From assembly GCF_001625305.1 (NCBI RefSeq), contig NW_017802469.1, forward strand, positions 93,451-157,450: DNA of 64,000 nucleotides, in the 5' to 3' direction. Positions 11,760 to 24,000 of this stretch are shown here, in pieces. Each line of letters begins with the position of its first letter. Position 1 is the stretch's first letter. The translations under genes were made by a program, and so were the position numbers. This DNA comes from Branchiostoma belcheri (lineage: Eukaryota > Chordata > Leptocardii > Amphioxiformes > Branchiostomatidae). The notes under the pieces were generated by a model, which was not told where the DNA came from, ran no database searches, and saw nothing but the letters and a program-made list of their open reading frames with translations.

Positions 11760-14700
11760 TGACTAAACGTGGCCACGTTTTTTTCAATGGCAGGAAGACT
11801 TTCCCGACGCCTCCAATCGGTTTGTTTGACCTCTTTTCATTAATCAATCCCGCCATCGGTCCTTAATGAAATCCAGCCCGTTCAATTTCATAGTTTAGGC
11901 AGATACTCTTGACCGTTTGTTATCATTCTGTATCTTAAAAGTTTATGGACCACGTTTAGTTCAATGGCAGAAAGACATTTCCGATGCCGGCATTCCATAT
12001 AGAATGTCTTTCTGTCATTAAACTAAACGTGGTCGGTGAACTTGAAATCAAAATGATACATGACAAGCCCAAGTATCTATTAGAATTGTTAGATTTGACG
12101 GGCCGGATTTAGTATATGAGCAACAAGTAGGTTTTGTCCATTAACAGGTAGACCTTCTCTCTAGCTGTAAAGGCGGGAAATTTGAAACCCGAATAACAAA
12201 TCTCGTTCCAATGTGGTGCCCTAATTAAATCCAGCCCGTTCAATTTTATACTTTAAAAGGATAGTCTGGGTCTTGAGCTACCATTCTCAATCTGTAAAGT
12301 TAAAAGGCCACGTTTAGTTCAATGGCAGGAAGACTTTCCCCATCCCAGCAATCCGTATCATGAGCAGCCGTTTTTCTTACCCTTTTCCCTCAATTAGTCC
12401 CGCCTTAAGTACTTAATTAAATCCAGCCCATTCAATGAAATAGTTTTAGCTAACAATCTGAAGCTTGAGCTATCATTATCGATGTTTCAAGTTAACGGGC
12501 CGCGTTTAATTCGGCGCAGACGATGAACCTTTCTCTGTATGTATGCAAATGCGGCGGGAGATTTGAAATTGTGCCTTCTCTAACTCATTAACTTTCTTAA
12601 TTAAATCCGGCCCGTTGAATTTGACACGTTTAGTACATAGTCTAGGCCTATGGCTATCAGTATCAATGTTTGAATTTAACGGGCCACGTTTAGTTTGACG
12701 GCAGATTGATTTTTAACCCTCCCAGCAGCCGATTCAGATGGCCCATTTGATCGCCATGTTCCACACGCCTTGTACACGCCCCCCCCTCCCATAAGTATCG
12801 CTGTTGCGCGTTAATCAAATCCGGCCCGTTAAATGTGATACTTTTATTAAATAGACCTGGTCGTTGGCTATCATAATCCGTCTTTCAAATTAACGGGCCT
12901 CATTTAGCTTAGCTCATATAATGGCCTTTTCTCTGTGTATATGGAAATGGCGGGAAGTTTAAAATCTGAAGTCTTGCACTAAAATAGCCCGCTCTGACTA
13001 ATTTATTAAATCCGGCCCGTTGAATTTGACATGCTTAGTACGTAGTCTTGGTCGTTGGCTATCGTAATCCATATTTAAAGTTTACGGGCCGCGTTTAATT
13101 CGGCGCAGACGATGAACTTTTCTCTGTATGTATGCAAATGCGGCGGGAGATTTGAAATTGTGCCTTCTCTAACTCATTAACTGCCGTCGTGCCTCATTAA
13201 TTAAATCCGGCCCGTTGAATTTGACACGTTTAGTAGATAGTCTAGGCCAATGGCTATCAGTATCAATCTTTGAATTTAACGGGCCACGTTTAGTTTGACG
13301 GCAGATTGATTTTTAACCCTCCCAGCAGCCGATTCAGATGGCCCATTTGATCGCCATGTTCCAAACGCCTTGTACCCCACCCCCCACCCTCCCATAAGTA
13401 TCGCTGTTGCGCGTTAATTAAATCCGGCCCGTTAAATGTGATGCTTTTATTAAATAGACCTGGTCGTTGGCAATCATAATCCGTCTTTCAAATTAACGGG
13501 CGTCATTTAGTTCAGTTCATATAATAGCCTTTTCTCTGTGTATATGGTAATGGCGGGAAGTTTAAAATCTGACGTCTTGCACTAAAATAGCCCACTCTGA
13601 CTAATTTATTAAATCCGGCCCGTTGAATTTGACATGTTTAGTACGTAGTCTTGGTCGTTGGCTATCGTAATCCGTCCTTAAAGTTAACGGGCCGCGTTTA
13701 ATTCGGTGCAGACGATGAACTTTTCTCTGTATGTATGCAAATGCGGCGGGAGATTTGAAATTGTGCCTTCTCTAACTCATTAACTGCCGTCGTGCCTCAT
13801 TAATTAAATCCGGCCCGTTGAATTTGACACGTTTAGTAGATAGTCTAGGCCTATGACTATCAGTATCAATCTTTGAATTTCACGGGCCACGTTTAGTTTG
13901 ACGGCAGATTGATTTTTAACCCTCCCAGCAGCCGATTCAGATGGCCCATTTGATTGCCATGTTCCACACGCCTTGTACCCCCCCCCCTCCTTAAGTATCG
14001 CTGTTGCGCATTAATCAAATCCGGCCCGTTAAATGTGATATTTTCATAACATAGACTTGGTCGTTGGCTATCATAATCCGTCTTTCAAATTAACGGGCCT
14101 CATTTAGTTCAGCTCATATAATGTACTTTTCTCTGTGTATATGGAAATGGCGGGAAGTTTAGAATCTGACGTCTTGCACTAACATAGCCCGTTCTGACTA
14201 ATTCATTAAATTCGGCCCGTTGAATTTGACATGTTTAGAACGTAGTCTTGGTCGTTGGCTATCATAATCAGTCTTTCAAGTTAACGGGCCTCATTTAGTT
14301 CTGCTAATAAAATGGCTTTTTCTCTGTGTATATGTTAATGGCGGGAAGTTTATGACGTCTTGCACTAAAATAGCCCGTTCTGACTAATTTAATAAATCCG
14401 GCCCGTTGAATTTGACACGTTTAGTAGATAGTCTAGGCCTATGGCTATCAGTACCAATCTTTGAATTTAATGGGCCATGCACGTTTAGTTTGACGGCAGA
14501 TTGATTTTAACCCTCCCAGCAGCCGATTCAGATGGCCCATTTGATCGCCATGTTCCAAACGCCTTGTACCCGCCCCCCCACCCTCCCATAAGTATCGCTG
14601 TTGCGCGTTAATCGAATCCGGCCCGTTAAATGTGATGCTTTAGGTAAATAGACTTGGTCGTTGGCTATCATAATCCGTCTTTCAAATTAACGGGCCTCAT

Positions 14701-15814
14701 TTACTTCAGTTCATATAATGGCATATAATGGCCTTTTCTCTGTGTATATGGAAATGGCGGGAAGTTTAAAATCTGACATCTTGCACTAAATAGTCCGCTC
14801 TGACTAATTTATTAAATCCGGCCCGTTGAATTTGACATGCTTAGTATGTAGTCTTGGTCGTTGGCTATCGTAATCTGTCTTTGAAGTTTACGGGCCGCGT
14901 TTAATTCGGCTCAGACGATGAACTTTTCTCTTTATGTACGCAAATGCGGCGGGAGATTTGAAATTCTGCCTTCTCTAACTCATTAACTGCCGTCGTGCCT
15001 CGTTAATTAAATCCGGCCCGTTGAATTTGACACGTTTAGTAGATAGTCTAGGCCAATGGCTATCAGTATCAATCTTTGAATTTAACGGGCCACGTTTAGT
15101 TTGACGGCAGATTGATTTTTAACCCTCGCAGCAGCCGATTCAGATGGCCCATTTGATCGCCATGTTCCACACGCCTTGTACCCCCCCCCCTCCCATAAGT
15201 ATCGCTGTTGCGCGTTAATCGAATCCGGCCCGTTAAATGACACACTTTCATTACATAGACTTGGTCGTTGGCTATCATAATCCGTCTTTCAAGTTAACGG
15301 CCGACGTTTAGTTCGAATGGCAGGAAGCAATCCGTATAGCAGCCCATTTTCTTACCTCATTTTACTCAATTAGTTCAGCCGTGGCTCCTTTATCAAACGT
15401 GGCCCGTCCAATATAATAGTGTTAGCTGATACCCTGTATCTAAAGCTATCATTATCAGTTTTTCAAGTTCACGGGCCACGTTTGGTTCCATTACAGAACG
15501 TCTTTTAGATTTCAAACTAGTAAACACGCCCTGCATGCTCTCTCCGGTAGGTGTCGCTCTTATAGCTTATTTTCAAAATTGTTTGTTTTTGTTGTCTTTA
15601 AGCTTCAGCAAAAGACCCTAATCGACAGATAACCTAATGTATATACAGTTTGTATACATCCACGTCGCAAAATCCGTTCAAATGTACCAAATAAAAAAAA
15701 AGAGAAACGAATGTATAAACACGAATCGGATGCTATCTTTCCCATAAGCTTGAATCGGCTGCTCGAATGGGCTGCTCGAATGGGCTGCCGAAAGGGCTGC
15801 TAACTTCCAGTTGG
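11760..15814. repeat. right arm of giant foldback, ~600-bp tandem units
   Basis: This is the reverse complement of the left-arm units. ATCATAATCCGTCTTTCAA-type landmarks recur near 12871, 13474, 14071, 14668 and 15271, about 600 bases apart, with one extra, shorter unit marked near 14261. More divergent units at 11760-12500 are richer in changes than the outer ones. The arm ends with the terminal sequence inverted at 15814. Confidence 0.85.
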
Positions 15815-15824
15815 TTTTTCTTGG

Positions 15825-15930
15825 NNNNNNNNNNNNNNNNNNNNNNNNNNNNNNNNNNNNNNNNNNNNNNNNNNNNNNNNNNNNNNNNNNNNNNNNNNNN
15901 NNNNNNNNNNNNNNNNNNNNNNNNNNNNNN
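15825..15930. other. assembly gap (106 N)
   Basis: A run of N. The sequence on the two sides belongs to different parts of the foldback in opposite order, so the join may not be biological. Confidence 0.99.
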
Positions 15931-18153
15931 AAGTGGTCCTCGATTGTATGATCGCCACATGGAAATAAATATCTGGTTGATCAGTCTGGATTAAAATAAT
16001 GAGTTTCCCTTGGCCGTTACAAATACAAGGCAATCTACTTTACAGATTATTGGTCTTTTTTATTTTAGACGTCACAGTTTTAATACTGTCCGTTGTGTGA
16101 CGATGAGTCGTGTGCGCCTGTAGTATATTTGCTCCCATTTCCATGCTTTTTTTCAATGTCAGGATTAAGATGCGTTTTAGCCCTTTCCATGATTCGTCGT
16201 GCTGATCTGGTGCTGATGGAAAAGATCGCGTAAAGCTGTTTACATTGGAGGGACATCTTGGTTCATTCGGTCGGAATACCCCTGACACACGTGGCCATCT
16301 GATGTCGCAGTGGATACCCTTTTTTGACATGGCGACCTGAAACACCCGGCCCGTTAAATGTGATGCTTTTATTAAATAGACCTGGTCGTTGGCTATCATA
16401 ACCCGTCTTTCAAATTAACGGGCGTCATTTAGTTCAGTTCATATAATAGCCTTTTCTCCGTGTATATGGAAATGGCGGGAAGTTTAAAATCTGAAGTCTT
16501 GCTCTAAAATAGCCCGCTCTGACTAATTTATTAAATCCGGCCCGTTGAATTTGACATGTTTAGTATGTAGTCTTGGTCGTTGGCTATCGTAATCCGTCTT
16601 TAAAGTTAACGGGCCGCGTTTAATTCGGCGCAGACGATGAACTTTTCTCTGTATGTATGCAAATGCGGCGGGAGATTTGAAATTGTGCCTTCTCTAACTC
16701 ATTAACTGCCGTCGTGCCTCGTTAATTAAATCCGGCCCGTTGAATTTGACACAATTAGTTGATAGTCTAGCCATATGGCTATCAGTATCAATTTTTGAAT
16801 TTAACGGGCCACGTTTAGTTTGACAGCATATTGATTTTTAACCCTCCCAGCAGCCGATTCAGATGGCCCATTTGATCGCCATGTTCCAAACGCCTTGTAC
16901 CTGCCCCCCACCCTCCCATACGTATCGCTGTTGCGCGTTAATTAAATCCGGCCCGTTAAATTTGATGCTTTTATTAAATAGACTTGGTCGTTGGCTATCA
17001 TAACCCGTCTTTCAAATTAACGGGCGTCATTTAGTTCAGTTCATATAATAGCCTTTTCTCTGTGTATATGGTAATGGCGGGAAGTTTAAAATCTGACATC
17101 TTGCTCTAAAATAGCCCGCTCTGACTAATTCATTAAATCCGGCCCGTTGAATTTGACATGTTTAGTACGTAGTCTTGGTCGTTGGCTATCGTAATCCGTC
17201 TTTAAAGTTAACGGGCCGCGTTTAATTCGGCACAGACGATGAACTTTTCTCTGTATGTATGCAAATGTGGCGGGAGATTTGAAATTCTGCCTTCTCTAAC
17301 TCATTAACTGCCGTCGTGCCTCGTTAATTGAATCCGGCCCGTTGAATTCGACACGTTTAGTAGATAGTCTAGCCATATGGCTATCAGTATCAATCTTTGA
17401 ATTTAACGGGCCACGTTTAGTTAGACGGCAGATTGATTTTTAACCCTCCCAGCAGCCGATTCAGATGGCCCATTTGATCGCCATGTTCCACACGCCTTGT
17501 ACCCCCCCCCCCCTCCCATAAGTATCGCTGTTGCGCGTTAATCGAATCCGGCCCGTTAAATGTGATACTTTCATTACATAGACTTGGTCGTTGGCTATCA
17601 TAATCCGTCTTTCAAGTTAACGGGCGACGTTTAGTTCGAATGGCAGGAAGACTTTCCTTATGCTGGCAATCCGTATAGCAGCCCATTTTCTTACCCCATT
17701 TTACTCAATTAGTTCAGCCGTGGCTCCTTTATCAAACGTGGCCCGTCCAATATAATAGTGTTAGCTGATACCCTGTGTCTAAAGCTATCATTATCAGTTT
17801 TTCAAGTTCACGGGCCACGTTTGGTTCAATTACAGAACGTCTTTTAGATTTCAAACTAGTAAACACGCCCTGCATGCTCTCTCCGGTAGGTGTCGCTCTT
17901 ATAGCTTATTTTCAAAATTGTTTGTTTTTGTTGTCTTTAAGCTTCAGCAAAAGCCCCTAATCGACAGATAACTGAATGTATATATAGTTTGTATACATCC
18001 ACGTCGCAAAATCCGTTCAAATGTACCAAATAAAAAAAAAGAGAAACGAATGTATAAACACGAATAGGATGCTAGCTTTCCTATAAGCTTGAATCGGCTG
18101 CTCGAATGGGCTGCTCGAATGGGCTGCCGAAAGGGCTGCTAACTTCCAGTTGG
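15931..18153. repeat. inverted copy of spacer plus left arm
   Basis: 15931-16243 is the reverse complement of 10961-11274. 16244-18153 is the reverse complement of 7453-3515 but with fewer 600-bp units (landmarks near 16393, 16997 and 17597). It lacks the 3.5-kb insertion. The terminus at 18153 is identical to that at 3515. Confidence 0.85.
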
Positions 18154-18155
18154 TA

Positions 18156-18550
18156 CAATATGCTGGCTGCGCTGCTCCTGAACTGCAGTAATTTGTTATC
18201 GCCGTTGTGGGGCGCTTTTGATCCATGGAGGTTTCAACCAATATGTTGGTTTAAAGTGCTTCTATAGCTGTTTTATCGCCGTTATTGCGCTCTTTTGATG
18301 GCAGTATAAAGCAATATGCTGGCTGTGCTGCTCCTGGAACTGCAGTAATTTGTTTTCGCCGCCTAGGGTCGCTTCTGATCCATGGTGGTATCAACTAATA
18401 TGTTGGCTAAAGTACTTCTAAAGTACTTTTATCGCCGTTATTGCTCGCTTTTGATGGTGGTTTTAAGCAATATGCTGGCTGTGCTGCCCTTAGAGCTGCA
18501 GTGATTTTTATCGCCGTCTTGGGGCGCTTTTGATCCATGGCGATTTTAAC
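18156..18550. repeat. 156-bp tandem repeat
   Basis: CAATATGCTGGCTG starts at 18156, 18312 and 18468, an exact 156-base period, about 2.5 copies. Each unit contains two TTATCGCCGTT..GCGCTTTTGAT blocks, so it is itself a diverged dimer. It abuts the foldback terminus. Confidence 0.85.
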
Positions 18551-18634
18551 GTGTCAGAATTAAAGCGGGTGGACGATAGTGAATTGTTTATTCTTTACAT
18601 ATCATGGATCAAAAGATAATTCTATTGCACTAAC

Positions 18635-18862
18635 TTAAGGAAAGATGACAATGAAAGATTGTAGCCTTCGAAAAGTAAAAAACATATCCAAAATCCAAGC
18701 GGCGTATTTATCAATTAATCCAAAGTTTCTGTAACATTCGATGCTTGCATTTTCTATATTATAAGGACCGATTTTTCTTTTACATTTTTTTTCTTCTATA
18801 ACTTCACTTGAGGATGAATGCTTTGCCTTTTTATGAACCTTTAAACCTTGTCCTGCTGGCAT
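18635..18862 (-). CDS. weak hypothetical ORF, possible first exon
   Basis: 75 codons. The first ~32 (starting MPAGQGLKVHKKAKHSSSSE, Lys/Ser-rich) have protein-like composition; the rest does not. It is on the same strand as the truncated exon at 3206-3514 and upstream of it, so the two could belong to one gene now separated by the foldback element. There is no domain, and only a weak splice donor candidate near codon 32. Confidence 0.2.
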   Translation of the reverse strand: MPAGQGLKVHKKAKHSSSSEVIEEKKCKRKIGPYNIENASIECYRNFGLIDKYAAWILDMFFTFRRLQSFIVIFP

Positions 18863-19002
18863 TTTTTACACAACATTTTCAAATAATTTAATGTCTTAAT
18901 CAGGTCATAGCATGGGATCAAACACATAAACCCCTGACTTTTTCTGCCCTGCGGTGGCGTAGTTACCTCCGCATTTGTTGCGTTTTGCTGCGGTGTGATG
19001 CG

Positions 19003-19191
19003 TACTCTCCAAGCAGAGGTTTGGGTTTGGGGTTATTTTTGGCGTGTTTTAGGCTTTTTTATCGGGGTTTCTCTTTTGCACTGGACTTATTTTTAGGTTG
19101 GATGAAAAAAAATTCCAGTGCAAAAGAGAAACCCCGATAAAAAGGCCTAAAAACACGCCAAAAATAACCCCAAACCTCTGCATGGAGAGTA
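19003..19191. repeat. ~190-bp hairpin with ~80-base arms
   Basis: The arm from TACTCTCC to TGCACTGGA (19003-19084) pairs with 19114-19191, with few mismatches and a ~30-base loop. It is likely a miniature foldback element. No clear target duplication is seen. Confidence 0.8.
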
Positions 19192-19978
19192 TATACATGG
19201 TGCTATATTGATGGTACTGCATGTGCAGCCCATCTATATATTGGCTTCGCTTGACTTAATACAAAGGTATTTTGTGTTCTGGGTGGATACAAATATTTCA
19301 ACGTCGGTAGCATATTAACAATGACAACTAGAGGTCGGAGATCTCATGTCTTCGTCAGAGGTACATCGTTCTAGAGAAATTAACATGCGTATTCTTCACT
19401 CTTTTTAATAATCAATTTGGTCTAAAGAACAAAAGAATCTCTGTACTATTTTTATAATACAGAGCACCCTGAAACGGTTTGCCGCAGATTATACAGATGC
19501 GTCGTCACCCGTGTTAGCCCTCCCCCCCCCTCCCCTACGTTATTTGAGTTTGGACTGTTACTGGAAAAAAACGTTCAAGAAATTCTTACTGTGTTGAAAG
19601 TGTCACGACAGTGCCGCAAAATATAATAAGAGAAGATGTTATAAAGGAAAGAATCAGAACAGGGTGACTACTGCTGTTTTGTTAATTTGTCTTTATGACG
19701 AATAGAAGACTTGTTTCTTGTGTTCTTTGTGTCCTAACATTTGTACTTCTACAGTTAGTATATTCCAAATCTAGGCATCTCGTTTTTCGGCCCTTCGTGT
19801 TTTTATTGCGCGCTTGCCTTAAATTTAAGGTAATTAGATTTAAGGTCTCCAGTGGACGTCATCCATAGCAATTACTTGGTGTGGCCGTAGAAAATAACCT
19901 GACATATATCCAACCTATCTTCCCCCTGCTGAAGTTATAGTACAATCCCTCAATGTAACGTCATTTGATCCCATCCCA

Positions 19979-20302
19979 TTATGGGTTCCCCCGGCTATAT
20001 CCAGCTGTCGGCTGTCTCCAAGCAGATGTAGGTGGGGGGTTTCTAAACACAAAAGGTCCTATTACGGGGACATAACGATCTCCACGACTCTCATCTTTGA
20101 ACTCAATCTTGGAGACCACGACAGTTAGATGCCTATCAAATTTCATTAACTTCCATACAAACATACAAAAGTTATCCTGCTCACAAGAAAAATTAACAAA
20201 ATGCCCCCTGTAGTCACAACGAAACCCCCCACGAAGCTCAGTAACGAACTTAACCTTGGTCCCAATAATAGTAAGCACCACACCAAGAATTATAATCAAC
20301 AT
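19979..20302 (-). CDS. hypothetical 107-aa ORF with hydrophobic N terminus
   Basis: It starts MLIIILGVVLTIIG, a signal-anchor-like stretch, followed by a Cys-containing segment (FRCDYRGHFVNFSCEQDNFC) and HLTVVVSKIEF. It ends at TAA 19979-19981. The minus strand upstream holds a related but shorter open stretch (20320-20440, sharing VK-Y/F and LRGG), which suggests a local duplication. I recognise no family. Introns cannot be excluded, and the tail after codon ~75 (Pro-rich) may be read-through. Confidence 0.25.
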   Translation of the reverse strand: MLIIILGVVLTIIGTKVKFVTELRGGFRCDYRGHFVNFSCEQDNFCMFVWKLMKFDRHLTVVVSKIEFKDESRGDRYVPVIGPFVFRNPPPTSAWRQPTAGYSRGNP

Positions 20303-20878
20303 TTTACAAATACTTGAGTTATCTTGCTAACAAGCCACAAACACAAAAGGTGCACTAACGTGACGCACGGACCCCCCACGAAGCCGAAACTTGTACTTGA
20401 CGTTGGCCTCAACAGCGGTAATCTGCCTGCCAAAAATCATGGACGTCGAATCATGCCTTCCACACTCCGGCGAGACAATTTCATAGTCCTTCTGACGAAG
20501 ACAATGACAATGAACTTATTGCATATTCACGCCCTACACGGGCCAAATGCTCTTGAGTTGAATAACTTGGGTACAAGAATAGAAGAAGCAATTGTTACAT
20601 TCGTGTGCTACGTCTCTATCTACAGGATCTAACTACAGGATGATAACAGAATAAAACACATTGCATGAAAGGAAGACTTCCGGATTAATAACTTTCTAAT
20701 CAAAAGAGGATAATCCCTCGGAAATCTGCAACAGGCGGATTTTAATCTGCACAAGCTGTTCATATTTTCACCACATCTGAGCCAATGGTGGCAGGGAAAC
20801 ATGTTCTTTAGTTTCTGGATTAATCTTACTGATCTTCTTAGATGGACAACATACTCTCTTGGACAAGCTGTTGTGCTG

Positions 20879-20885
20879 TATAATA
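20879..20885 (+). promoter_or_regulatory. TATA-like box upstream of TSP1 gene
   Basis: TATAATA lies about 80 bases before the ATG at 20966. No initiator or transcript evidence is available, so this is a positional guess only. Confidence 0.2.
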
Positions 20886-20965
20886 TCCCTGGCGCTTCGT
20901 GTGAGTGGTAAGGGACTCTAGTGCGATATTCCTGTAGTTTTTCAACGGGAGGGACGTATAGAAAG

Positions 20966-21044
20966 ATGAAGACAACATTTTTGGTTGTCCTAACTTCTGC
21001 GGTTGTGCTGCAGACGACACTTGCAGTCCCAGGAAAATCAAGAG
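20966..21044 (+). CDS. exon 1: signal peptide
   Basis: Encodes MKTTFLVVLTSAVVLQTTLA then VPGKSR. It has a short basic start, a ~14-residue hydrophobic core, and likely cleavage after TTLA. The donor is AGAG|GTAAAA, phase 1. Confidence 0.85.
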
Positions 21045-24000
21045 GTAAAACACATCTGAATCAGTTTTGTTTTGTTATATTTGTTTTGTTATATGTAGTT
21101 TTTATTACGTTAGTTACATGATTAATATTTCCTAAGTTTCAAGGAGGAGGACGTTGTACAAGCCTTGTAGGCTTTTTTCCTCCTCCTGCACACTGTTTTT
21201 CCTTTGTTTTGTATATTTGGTGATTGGTGTTCGTCATTTTATTTGTCCAAATGAATAAATAAATGAATGAAATGGGAAAATTAAAATATCATTATTTCTT
21301 AAGGGTGTTCAATTTACATTGGGACAATGTGTTAGAAGTAAATTTCACGCCTTTTCTTCACCATCCTTCTTGTGCATAGCCTTGTGTTTTTCATAGGCAG
21401 CTTTCCGTTTTAATTTGTAAGGCCACACCGACTTAATTTTATGGATGACATACGCGCGCGCATTGATTTTCGCCTGTCCTAAAAAAAGATCACGTCCTCC
21501 GAGGTTCTGGCCTGGCTCTAGGCCTGGGTAGCCCATGGTAGTTAGCGACAATGCAGAGCCGGTGGTAACTATGGAGGGTGGCACACAGGCTACCGAAGCT
21601 CCACGACTCAAGAACTCAGTACATACGTACAGTGCCGATTCATAAACCCCGCTTGTCGCATACGTCGCCATGTACTGACGCAATACCAGCTATGTATTTC
21701 TGTGGTTTAGTAGCATTTTTATTGTCGGCCGGATTTTTTTATTCGCCCGCGCGTACTAGTTTGGGGGTCTTCAAAGGATGTCATCCATAAACTTAAGATG
21801 GTGTTGCCTAATGGTACATTTTACTACATTAGCTGCGGCTGCCCCCCGATGTTCGTACGACCTGTGTATGCTGTCGTGCATGGGCGGCTACAAAAAGGAC
21901 GAGAACGGGTGTTACATTTGTGTCTGCAAAGAAGGTGCGTAATGCTTAGGTCACATTTCCAAACCGGGGCCCGGCCGGGCAGTCTTATAGAACGAAAAGT
22001 ACGATATAAAAGACAACAAAACACAGAATTTTTTATAGTAATCATGGGCACTATTTCTGTATATTCTTGATATGAATTGCTAATTTTTCGTTCATACAAA
22101 CAGCCCGACCGGGTCCCGATTTGGAAATGTGACCTAGGCATAAGGAATCCTAGCAAAGTTCCATTTTACCTCCCACCATCTGCTTGGTTTTCATTCATAT
22201 GGTAAATAATGTATTCGACAGCGAAAAGTCCACTTCTGCAAGGACTATGTCATGTACCACTACTTTACTTCTGCAAAATCGGAAGATCACATTTTGAAGT
22301 ATAACTCGAGAATGAAGCATATTTGATGGAAAGAAATAAGTAAGAATAGAATAGAGGCCGTATAATGGAGTATAATCTATAGACAGGATGCGCAAGGAAT
22401 CGTTTAAACTGACAACCACAGGCGACCCTGCCATCATTGTATTTAAGACTAAAACAGAATTAAAAGTTCTGGCTGTTGGCATTAAAATGTCGAGGACTTA
22501 GAAGAAAAAAAAGACATAACTTTATAACAATACTGAGGCCCATACCCTTCACTTCTAATTTCTAGAAGAATTCCAACAGCTAGAGGACTGCAGAGAATAT
22601 GTAGTCGCGCTTTTTAGTTAGCCTCCACCAGACCTTTCTACGGGAATACGGATCGTAGTATTCGGCAAAAAAAGAGAGCAAAATTGGCCAAGGGAGTCCG
22701 GCCGCGGGGAGGTAGTTTCTTTCCTAATTGCGCGGCCAGTCAAACCTACAAGGCGGCCAAACTCCCCTGGCAAATATTCTCCTATATATAGCCAGCGTAG
22801 TTCGTCTGGTAGAGACTACTTTTTAGTCCTAGAACCACTGCATGTAAGATAATTTGATTTGACAGATAATTTGGTCATCCCAAATCTCTAGCTTCTACTT
22901 TCCTGAAGAAGAAAAAATCATACACAGCGAAAAAAACAATGCCTCAATTTTTGTAAACTGAAAAAAAATCGTGTATTTTTTCTTAAAGTTGACGGGAACT
23001 GGAGCCCGTGGACGGCCTGGGGCGAGTGTACGAAGACGTGCGGCGGGGGGCAGCAGGCGCGCTCCCGGGAGTGTACGGACCCTGCCCCGGCACACGGAGG
23101 GAAGGACTGCGACGGAGGAACACACGAGACACAGGCCTGCAACCTGAAACCGTGTCCTGGTGGGGTGATAGGAGATTATATCTGAAACTGTCGCACTCAC
23201 TCGCTCAGTCACTCGCTTACTCACTCACTCACACAGTCACTCACTAACACACACACTCACTTACTCACTCACACACTCACTGACACGCGCTCATCTGAAA
23301 CTATCACTCACTCGCTCACTCACTCAGGCACGCACACACTCATTCATTCGCTCACTCACTCATTCACTCACACACACTCACTCATTTACTCACACACACA
23401 CGCACGCACACACTCATCTGAAACTATCACTCGCTCACTCACTCAGGCACGCACGCACTCATTCATTCGCTCACTCACTCATTCACCCACACACACTCAC
23501 TCACTCACTCATTTACTCACATTCACTCACGCACGCACACACTCATCTGAAACTATCACTCACTCGCTCACTCACTCAGGCACGCACGCACTCATTCATT
23601 CACTCTCTCTCACTCCCAGTCACTCACTAACTCATTCTCTCACACTCACTGACAGTACTAGTACTTGTCTTTTAGCCAATTTTTAGAATTGTGTATTGCA
23701 TGTAGAGACAGAGTACGTATACTTCTTAAAATCCTCTTCCTAAATACTTGCTTTACAATGGCTTTTAAAAGTAGAAACATACTTGTACATAACTGAAATA
23801 TCATAAGCATGAATTGAAAACAAATATATTGAACTTTTTTTAATGCCAGATGACTTCCAGTGGTCGAAGTGGTCGTCCTGGGGGGACTGTACCAAGTCGT
23901 GCGGCGGGGGTGAGCAGCGGCGGGGCCGGAAGTGCCAGGGCTGGGCGGACGGGGCGGCGGGGTGTGAGGGCAGCTCCGAGGAGACACGGACCTGTAACGA

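Larger units (their letters stand above)
3515..15814. mobile_element. giant foldback element with tandem-repeat arms
   Basis: The left end (CCAACTGGAAGTTAGCAGCC at 3515) is repeated in reverse complement at 15814 and again at 18153. The arms are thousands of bases long, inverted to each other, and built internally from ~600-bp tandem units. This architecture is that described for Drosophila FB-type foldback transposons. No transposase frame is present. Flanks of the two ends (ATGTATGA on the left, TTTTTCTTGG on the right) do not form a target-site duplication, so the outer limits may be affected by assembly. Whether it is one element or two is discussed in the findings. Confidence 0.7.

Noticed and set aside
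15733-16033. ORFs with X residues around the gap
   Set aside because: They run through N and have no meaning.
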